A DNA stretch of 64,000 nt. Origin: an uncultured Verrucomicrobiota bacterium (GTDB taxonomy: Bacteria; Verrucomicrobiota; Verrucomicrobiia; Verrucomicrobiales; Verrucomicrobiaceae). The position numbers and the translations under genes were made by a program. Shown piece after piece: positions 34,815 through 41,504 of this stretch. The first letter of the stretch is position 1, and every line of letters begins with the position of its first letter. The notes beneath the pieces were generated by a model. The model had not been told where the DNA came from and did no database searches. It saw nothing but the letters and a program-made list of their open reading frames with translations. The stretch spans positions 31,370-95,369 of the forward strand of contig CAILZI010000161.1 in NCBI GenBank assembly GCA_903838675.1. Reading direction: 5' to 3'.

Positions 34815-36580
34815 ACATCACGCTCGCCAACACCTGGGGCCTGTGGGCGCTGCTCGGTCTTCCGGCCGTGATTGCCATCCACTTTCTCCAGCGGCGCAAT
34901 CGCAAGGTGCCGGCCACCACCCTGTTTCTGCTGCAGCAGATGAAACGCGAAAGCCGCACCGGCAGCCGCTTCGAGCGCCTGCGCACGTCCATCCCATTCT
35001 GGCTGCAATTGCTCATGGTGCTCCTGCTCACCTGGCTGCTGGTTCAGCCGCGCTGGCTTAAACATGATGCGGTGCAGCGCATCGCCATCGTGATGGACAC
35101 CTCCGCGAGCATGCAGGCATTTCGCCCACCCGCCGTGCAGGCGGTGGATGAGGTGCTCGGCCTGCTCGAAGGACCCCTGGCACGGGCGGAGCTCACCCTG
35201 CTTTCTTCGGATGCCGAAGCCCCCAGCCTGTATCACGGCACTCAGGCTAGTGAGCTGCGTCAGGCGCTGGACCACTGGGAGCCGCTGCTCGGCGTGCATG
35301 ATTTCACCCCCGCATTGCGCGTCGCACGCGGCCTCGTCGGATCGCAAGGCGTCGTGGTGCTCATCACCGATCATCCTCTGTCAGTGCCCCCGCTCTTTGG
35401 CGCACAGGTGGTTTCCGTGGGTCAGGAAACCGACAACGTTGGTTGGGCTGGCGTGACCGTGGAGGAAAAAGACGGCCAGTGGCTGTGGCATGCCCTGGTT
35501 AAAAACTACAGCCGCACCACGCAGGAGCGGCAATGGCGTGCGCAGGCAGGTGCGGCGGAGTCTCCATGGAAACCGCTCAAGCTCGGCCCCGGAGAAACCC
35601 AGACGCTCTCCGGTCCATTCCCCACCGGGGAAATTCAGCAGATCGCGCTGCACCTCAGCGACGATGCGCTGTCACTCGACAACGATCTGCCACTCGTGCG
35701 TCCTCAGCCCAAGGTGCTCTCACTCTGTCCGCTCGAAGGCAAAGTGCCGCTGCTCGCCGAGCTGTTCAGCCGCTACGCGCATCTGCGCATGGTCGCTGTG
35801 CCGGGTGAGTCAGATCTCGTCGCCGCAGTGATGACACCAAGCTTCGCTCTGCCAGAACAGCGCCACGGCTGCTTTTTTCAAGCACCGGCAGATGAAACCG
35901 CGCCTTACCTCAAAGGCAGCATCGTTGCCGAGCCTCATGCGTTGGTCGAAGGACTGAACTGGCAGGGCCTGTTGGTGCGCGAGTCCAAAGCCATGCCGCG
36001 TCAGTCGCAGGATCGCGTACTGCTATGGCAGGGTGAGCGCCCGTTGATCGTCCTGCGCATGATGCCCGCAGGCGGGCGGCAGCTGATCTGCCAGTTCGAT
36101 CTGGAAACTTCCAATGCGCGCAAACTGCCAGCCTTCGTCGTACTGCTGCATCGTTTTCTTGAAGAGTTGCGCACCGACAAACTCGCGCCCGAAGCCGCCA
36201 ATTTCGATGTGCGTCAGCATCTCGTCGTGGCCCATCGTCAGGATGCAGGCGCGGCTCCCTTGAAGCTGGGAGATCAGGAAATCCCTCTCGCACAGGCGCG
36301 GCTGCTACGTGCCCCCGCACGGCCCGGACACTTCACCGTGCGCCAGGGTGAAATGCTGCTGCTCACCGCGGCAGCACATTTTGCCGACACCCGCGAGGCC
36401 GACCTCACTCAGGCAAAGCCCTTCAATGAACTCGACAAGATCAAAGCTGTGCAGATCGAGACCCTGCACGAGGCCGATCCCAACTGGCGGCTCTGGCTTC
36501 TCATCCTGCTGCTCCTGCTGCTGGGCAGCTGGTGGTTCACCAATTCCAAGCGCGAAGCTCAGGAGGTCGCACGGCCATGA
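34811..36580 (+). CDS. BatA-like VWA membrane protein
   Basis: A 589-aa protein. ATG 34811 gives the BatA N-terminal signature (LANTWGLWALLGLPAVIAIH, then FLQRRNRKVPATTLFLLQQ), and a second helix at about residues 63-79. A VWA domain follows with MIDAS residues Asp96, Ser98 and Ser100 in IVMDTSASM. The C-terminus has a final membrane helix (RLWLLILLLLLLGSWWF). Such proteins display a VWA domain in the periplasm and are thought to work with MoxR. Four-base overlaps with both neighbours show strict co-translation. Confidence 0.9.
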   Translation: MNITLANTWGLWALLGLPAVIAIHFLQRRNRKVPATTLFLLQQMKRESRTGSRFERLRTSIPFWLQLLMVLLLTWLLVQPRWLKHDAVQRIAIVMDTSASMQAFRPPAVQAVDEVLGLLEGPLARAELTLLSSDAEAPSLYHGTQASELRQALDHWEPLLGVHDFTPALRVARGLVGSQGVVVLITDHPLSVPPLFGAQVVSVGQETDNVGWAGVTVEEKDGQWLWHALVKNYSRTTQERQWRAQAGAAESPWKPLKLGPGETQTLSGPFPTGEIQQIALHLSDDALSLDNDLPLVRPQPKVLSLCPLEGKVPLLAELFSRYAHLRMVAVPGESDLVAAVMTPSFALPEQRHGCFFQAPADETAPYLKGSIVAEPHALVEGLNWQGLLVRESKAMPRQSQDRVLLWQGERPLIVLRMMPAGGRQLICQFDLETSNARKLPAFVVLLHRFLEELRTDKLAPEAANFDVRQHLVVAHRQDAGAAPLKLGDQEIPLAQARLLRAPARPGHFTVRQGEMLLLTAAAHFADTREADLTQAKPFNELDKIKAVQIETLHEADPNWRLWLLILLLLLLGSWWFTNSKREAQEVARP

Positions 36581-39309
36581 TGTTCCGCCATCCAGAATGG
36601 TTCGCCCTGCTGCCCGTGCTGCTGCTGGCTGGCTGGCAGCTGCCACGGCTCTCACTAGGGCGTCCTGTGCGGCTGCTGCTGGTGGTGCTGATCACCGTGA
36701 CGCTGGCGCAGCCGCAATGGCGGCGTCTCGCGGACGGCGTGGATCTCTGGGTCCTGCTGGACTCTTCCACCTCCGCCGAGCAGCCGATGGCCAAGGGCAT
36801 GCAGGAATGGGAGAAGCTGCTCGAAAAAAGCCGGGGCGGTGAAGACCGCATCTTTTACCTCAATTATGCGGCGGAGGTGATGAAGCGCGGTGCCGAAGGC
36901 GCGGAGATGTATGCGCGCAATCAAACGCAGACGCGCACAGCCCAGGCGGTCACGCAGGCGCTCGCCTTTGCCCAGCGTGAAGGCCGCGGCAGACCGGCGC
37001 GCATCCTTGCCATCACCGATGGCTATTCCACCGAGCCACTCACAGGTCTCGCATCCAAACTCACGCAGCAAGGTGTGGAGCTGGACTACCGTCTCGCCCG
37101 TGAAACCGAGACCACCGACTTCCGTATCTCCGCGATGAAGCTGCCTGCGCGCGCCCAGCTCGGTGAGCCGTTTCTGATCGAGATCGAACTGCGCGGCACG
37201 ACCGATGGCAAGGTGCCGCTCACACTGCTGCGCAACGGGCGTGAGATCAAAACGAGCGAGGTGGCCGTGCAACTCGGCAGTGGCATGATCCGCTTCACCG
37301 ATCGCCTTCCTGCGGCCGGCGTGGCTCATTACGAGGCCATCATTCAGCCCGGCAAGGACGCGCATTCAGGCAATAACCGCCATGAAGCCATGATCGAGAT
37401 CGCCGGCGGTCCTCGGGTTCTGCTGCTCACAAAGTACACTGATGATCCTGTCTCAGCCACGCTGCAGCGGCAGGGCTTCACCGTCGAGACCGTCACCGAA
37501 TTGCGCTCACTGCGCCCAGGCCAGCTCGCCGGCGTGAAGTGCGTCATCTTCAACAATGTCCCCGCATTCGAGCTGCCCTCTGAGTTTCTACCGGCCATGG
37601 ATTTTTATGTGCGCGAGCAGGGCGGCAGCATCCTGATGGCGGGTGGCAGGCAGAGCTATGCGGCAGGCGGCTACTTTGAGTCTCCACTCGATCCGCTGCT
37701 GCCGGTGTCCCTCGAAATGAAGCAGGAGCATCGCAAGCTCATGGTGGCCATGGCCATCGTGATGGACCGCAGCGGCTCCATGGGCATGACCGTGCAGAAC
37801 GGCTTCACCAAAATGCAGCTCGCAGATGAGGGCGCGGCAAACGCCATCCGCTTCCTCGGGCCGCAGGATCTGCTGGCAGTTTATGCCGTGGACAGCGAGG
37901 CCCATGAAATGGTGCCGCTCCAACAGGTGGGACCGAACCGCGAAAAAATGGAGAGTGCCGTGCGCCGCATCGAAAGCACAGGCGGTGGCATCTATGTCTA
38001 CAACGGCCTTAAAGCCGCGTGGGATCAGCTCAAATCCGCACCCGCAGGCCAGCGGCACATCATTCTCTTTTCCGACGCCGCAGACTCAGAGCAGCCCGAT
38101 GCCTATCAGAGCCTGATCGATGACATCACCAAGAACGGCGGCACCGTCAGTGTCATCGCTCTTGGCAAGCGCAGTGATCCCGACGCATGGCTGCTCGATG
38201 ACATCGCCAAGCTTGGCAAAGGCCGTATCTTTTACACCGACAAAGCGGAGGAACTGCCGAGCATCTTCAGCCAGGAAACCGTCGCCGTGGCACGCAGCGC
38301 TTTCATTGAAGAACCCGTCGGCACCAACGCGGCTGGCGGCTGGTTCGAGATCAGCAATCAGACCTTCGAGTGGCCCAAGGAAGTGGATGGTTTCAATCTC
38401 AGCTACCTGCGCGACTGGGCCAGCCAGGCGCTCATCACGCAGGATGAATACGCCGCACCGCTCGTCGCCTTCGGTCCGCGTAGCACTGGTCGCACGGCGG
38501 CAGTGAGTTTCCCTCTCGGCGGAGAGCACTCCCAGCGCGTGCGGGCCTGGCCCAAATACGGCGACTTTTTGCAGACACAGGTCCGCTGGCTCATGGGCGA
38601 GACCGTGCCGCCGGGCATCGGCGTGCGGCATCGTATCGAGGGCAATACCCTCACTTTGGATCTTCTCTACGATGAGGAATGGGAGCCCAAATTGCGCACC
38701 AAAGCTCCACGTGTGGTGCTGGCCCATGGCTTGCGGGCTGAGGGTTCGCATGAGCTCGCCTGGGAGCGCGTCGCACCCGGCCATTTCCAGACCAGCACCG
38801 AACTCCCCGAAGGTGAAATGGTGCGCGGAGCCGTGCAGGTTGGTGGTCAGGCCATCAGCTTCGGTCCCGCCATCGTTGGCACCAGCACCGAGTGGGCCTT
38901 TGATGAAGCACGCGTGGAGGAGCTGCGCCGCGTGTCACAGACCAGCGGCGGTCGCGAGCTGCTGGAAATGAGCCAGGCCTGGCGCAGCCCCATCACACCC
39001 CGCTTCACGGATCTGGGCCTTTATCTGCTCATCGTCACGCTGCTGCTCCTGCTCTTCGAAGCCTTCGTGACACGCACCGGCTGGAAGCTGCCGCAGTGGG
39101 CGCGTGCCGGGGCTAGGCAGCGTCCCAAAATCGTCAAACCCACCCGCGAGGCCGTTCAGCATCAGCAGCGGCTGCAGCTGCAGCTGCAGCTGCAGCAAAC
39201 GCCCAACGTGGAGGCCCCAAAAGCGGCGGCAGGGGTGGAGACCAAGCAGCCTGCACCCATTGCAGATGCCGAGCGACAGAGCCGTTTTCAGCGAGCGAAG
39301 AAGCGCTGA
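36577..39309 (+). CDS. Large membrane protein with two VWA-type domains and a GATase-like domain
   Basis: A 910-aa protein beginning MMFRHPEWFALLPVLLLAGW with two N-terminal helices. A first VWA-like domain has D-x-S-x-S at residues 62-66 (LLDSSTS). Residues about 280-385 resemble a class I glutamine-amidotransferase-like fold (GPRVLLLTKYTDDPVSATLQ, GGSILMAGGRQSYAAGG). A second VWA domain starts near 390 with a full MIDAS motif (VMDRSGSMGM). A C-terminal helix (LGLYLLIVTLLLLLFEAFV) and a Gln/Leu-rich tail (LQLQLQLQQ) follow. It overlaps the BatA-like gene by four bases and is the last gene of the cluster. Confidence 0.9.
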   Translation: MMFRHPEWFALLPVLLLAGWQLPRLSLGRPVRLLLVVLITVTLAQPQWRRLADGVDLWVLLDSSTSAEQPMAKGMQEWEKLLEKSRGGEDRIFYLNYAAEVMKRGAEGAEMYARNQTQTRTAQAVTQALAFAQREGRGRPARILAITDGYSTEPLTGLASKLTQQGVELDYRLARETETTDFRISAMKLPARAQLGEPFLIEIELRGTTDGKVPLTLLRNGREIKTSEVAVQLGSGMIRFTDRLPAAGVAHYEAIIQPGKDAHSGNNRHEAMIEIAGGPRVLLLTKYTDDPVSATLQRQGFTVETVTELRSLRPGQLAGVKCVIFNNVPAFELPSEFLPAMDFYVREQGGSILMAGGRQSYAAGGYFESPLDPLLPVSLEMKQEHRKLMVAMAIVMDRSGSMGMTVQNGFTKMQLADEGAANAIRFLGPQDLLAVYAVDSEAHEMVPLQQVGPNREKMESAVRRIESTGGGIYVYNGLKAAWDQLKSAPAGQRHIILFSDAADSEQPDAYQSLIDDITKNGGTVSVIALGKRSDPDAWLLDDIAKLGKGRIFYTDKAEELPSIFSQETVAVARSAFIEEPVGTNAAGGWFEISNQTFEWPKEVDGFNLSYLRDWASQALITQDEYAAPLVAFGPRSTGRTAAVSFPLGGEHSQRVRAWPKYGDFLQTQVRWLMGETVPPGIGVRHRIEGNTLTLDLLYDEEWEPKLRTKAPRVVLAHGLRAEGSHELAWERVAPGHFQTSTELPEGEMVRGAVQVGGQAISFGPAIVGTSTEWAFDEARVEELRRVSQTSGGRELLEMSQAWRSPITPRFTDLGLYLLIVTLLLLLFEAFVTRTGWKLPQWARAGARQRPKIVKPTREAVQHQQRLQLQLQLQQTPNVEAPKAAAGVETKQPAPIADAERQSRFQRAKKR

Positions 39310-39392
39310 AGTTCTGTGGAAGGGCCGGATGAAAGCTTGCGTTGCTTTGATCCCGACTCTTTTCCAACGGCTCATGGTACTAAACTGCCGTT

Positions 39393-39412
39393 CTTTGTCT
39401 TTCGAGACAAAG
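39393..39412. other. 8-bp hairpin with a TTCG tetraloop downstream of the MoxR cluster
   Basis: CTTTGTCT, loop TTCG, AGACAAAG is a perfect 8-bp stem capped by a UUCG tetraloop in RNA. It lies 84 bases after the last gene of the MoxR cluster and 53 bases before the next start. No U-run follows, so it is more likely an mRNA stabilising hairpin or leader element than a standard intrinsic terminator. The other bases of 39310-39464 show nothing else. Confidence 0.6.
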
Positions 39413-39464
39413 CATCCGGCGTAGCAGCGTACGTGGGAGACACTCCAATCCGCCGTCGCTCACC

Positions 39465-40826
39465 ATGCCCACCTCCCGCCGCTCATTCCTGAAAAATTCC
39501 ACCCTCGCCTCTGCCGCTGTCGCCTTTCCAGCCTTCGTGCGTGGGCAGAATCTCAACAGCAAGCTCCAGGTCGCCTGCGTCGGCGTCAATGGCATGGGCT
39601 ACAGCGATCTGCACAACGTGGGATCCCATGCTTCAGTGAAGTTTGTCGGCTTCTGCGATGTGGATGCGAATCGCTTCGACAAAGCGGACGCGGAATTTCC
39701 AGGTGTGAAGCATTTCTCCGACTATCGCGAGATGTTCAGCACGCTGGGCGACGGCTTTGATGCAGTGACCGTGGGCATCCCCGATCACATGCATGCGCCA
39801 GTGGCCGTGGCTGCCATGCAGAAGGGCAAGCACATCTATTGCCAGAAGCCCCTGGCTCACACCGTCTGGGAGGCACGGCAGATGAAGCTCTGGGCTGAAA
39901 AGAAGAATCTCACCACGCAGATGGGCAATCAGATCCACTCGTCCATCGAATACCGCATGGGCACCCGTCTCATCAAGGAAGGTGCGATCGGCAAAATCAA
40001 AGAAGTCTATTCATGGGTCGGTGTGACGGGCAATGAGCGTACCCGCATGTTCCAGCCGCCGCCTGCGGCTCAGGCACCTGCCAATTTGAACTGGGATCTG
40101 TGGATCGGTGCCGCACCCATGCGCGACTACGCACCCGCCTACCATCCCTTCATCTGGCGCGACTGGCAGGACTTCGGCGGCGGTGGCCTCGGCGACTTCG
40201 GCTGCCACATCATGGACCCCGTCTTCACCGCGCTCGATCTCACCGCACCCATCAGCGTTCAGGCCAAAAACAGCGGCATCAACAATCAGATCTGGCCCAC
40301 GCATGAGACCATCAACTACGTCTTCCCCGGCACGGCCTACACAGCAGGCAAGACAATGAAGCTGACATGGATGGACGGTGGCCTCAAACCGAGCCATAAG
40401 CTCGCGCAGATGCCGGGAGACATCGATCTGCCCGCCAGCGGTTCCATCTTCATCGGCGAAGGCGGCACCATGGTGCTCGCACACGTGGCCGGTCCCCGCC
40501 TGTATCCCCTCGACAAGTTCACCGGTTTCAAATATCCAAAAGAGGAAGGCCGCAGCCACTGGCACACCTGGGTGGATGCCTGTCTCGCCGCCAAAAAGAC
40601 CAGCGACGGCTTCCACTACGCCGGCCCGCTGGCAGAGACCGTGCAGCTTGGCAACGTGGCCACACGTCTGGCCATTCCGAAGATCGACCCGATCACGGGC
40701 CGCATGGAGGAGGCCAACAAGGTCCTGGAGTGGGATGCCGCCAATCTGAAATTCCCGAACGCCCCCGAGGCTGACAAGCTGCTCACGAAAATCTACCGCA
40801 AGGGATTCGAAGTGGCGGCGGCATAA
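39465..40826 (+). CDS. Tat-exported Gfo/Idh/MocA oxidoreductase
   Basis: A 453-aa protein with a twin-arginine leader (SRRSFLKNSTLASAAVAFPA, residues 4-23), so folded and exported with its nucleotide cofactor. The Rossmann motif is VACVGVNGMGYSDLHNVG, the conserved catalytic-region EKP is seen as YCQKPLAHTVWEARQM, and RDWQDFGGGGLGDFGCHIMD is typical of PVC and Bacteroidetes exported members. Related exported enzymes act on glycosides (for example GH109-like chemistry), but this one cannot be assigned. A strong terminator follows 26 bases after the stop. Confidence 0.92.
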   Translation: MPTSRRSFLKNSTLASAAVAFPAFVRGQNLNSKLQVACVGVNGMGYSDLHNVGSHASVKFVGFCDVDANRFDKADAEFPGVKHFSDYREMFSTLGDGFDAVTVGIPDHMHAPVAVAAMQKGKHIYCQKPLAHTVWEARQMKLWAEKKNLTTQMGNQIHSSIEYRMGTRLIKEGAIGKIKEVYSWVGVTGNERTRMFQPPPAAQAPANLNWDLWIGAAPMRDYAPAYHPFIWRDWQDFGGGGLGDFGCHIMDPVFTALDLTAPISVQAKNSGINNQIWPTHETINYVFPGTAYTAGKTMKLTWMDGGLKPSHKLAQMPGDIDLPASGSIFIGEGGTMVLAHVAGPRLYPLDKFTGFKYPKEEGRSHWHTWVDACLAAKKTSDGFHYAGPLAETVQLGNVATRLAIPKIDPITGRMEEANKVLEWDAANLKFPNAPEADKLLTKIYRKGFEVAAA

Positions 40827-40851
40827 AGTGTCCGGCAGTCCTGATTTCACG

Positions 40852-40890
40852 AATGCGCGCTGGCTCTGACAAGCCAGCGCGCATTTTTTT
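40852..40890 (+). terminator. Intrinsic terminator after the Gfo/Idh/MocA gene
   Basis: A perfect 14-bp stem (AATGCGCGCTGGCT at 40852-40865 with AGCCAGCGCGCATT at 40872-40885), six-base loop, then seven consecutive T (40884-40890). It lies 26 bases after the stop codon and before the YqgE gene. Confidence 0.93.
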
Positions 40891-40937
40891 CTGTTCCTAA
40901 TCGAGCGGCTGGCGTAGTTATTGCGTCAGACATCGAT

Positions 40938-41501
40938 ATGAATTCGGAACACACAAACGAATCATCGTCTTCCCTCAGTGGAAGCCTCCTGCTCGCCTCA
41001 CCGGCCATGCGCGACTCAAACTTTGCCCGCTCCGTGGTCTTCATGGCGGCGCACAACGCGAAAGACGGTGCGTTTGGCTATATCCTGAACAGGCCGCTGG
41101 AGCAATCCGTGGCCGATCTGCTGCCAGACCAGGATCTGGGCGCGCTCGGTGAGGTGCCCGTGTTCATGGGCGGACCCGTTTCGACGGACAAGCTTGCCTT
41201 TGCCGCGCTGCATTGGAACAAACGTCGCCGCACCCTGCGCTGCCAGACTCACCTTTCGGTTGCAGACGCCCTGCATGCGCTCAGCCTCGGTCATGACGTA
41301 CGCGGCTTCGTCGGTTACTCCGGCTGGAGCGGCGGGCAGTTGGAAAGCGAGCTCGAAGTGCGCTCGTGGATCACCGCAGACGCACGTCCGCTGGTGCTCA
41401 CGGTCGAAAAACCAGGGCAGATGTGGTCAGCTATTCTCAAAGACATGGGCCCGGTCTATCAGGTGATGGCCGGCGTGCCCGAGGATGTGGGGCTGAACTA
41501 G
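40938..41501 (+). CDS. YqgE/AlgH family protein
   Basis: A 187-aa cytoplasmic protein with the family signature SGSLLLASPAMRDSNFARSV, then GAFGYILNRPLE, VFMGGPVSTDKLAFAALH and FVGYSGWSGGQLESELE. The family is conserved widely (named from AlgH of Pseudomonas) but its biochemical role is not settled. The gene stands alone: a terminator lies upstream and the next gene is convergent, three bases away. Confidence 0.93.
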   Translation: MNSEHTNESSSSLSGSLLLASPAMRDSNFARSVVFMAAHNAKDGAFGYILNRPLEQSVADLLPDQDLGALGEVPVFMGGPVSTDKLAFAALHWNKRRRTLRCQTHLSVADALHALSLGHDVRGFVGYSGWSGGQLESELEVRSWITADARPLVLTVEKPGQMWSAILKDMGPVYQVMAGVPEDVGLN

Positions 41502-41504
41502 AGC

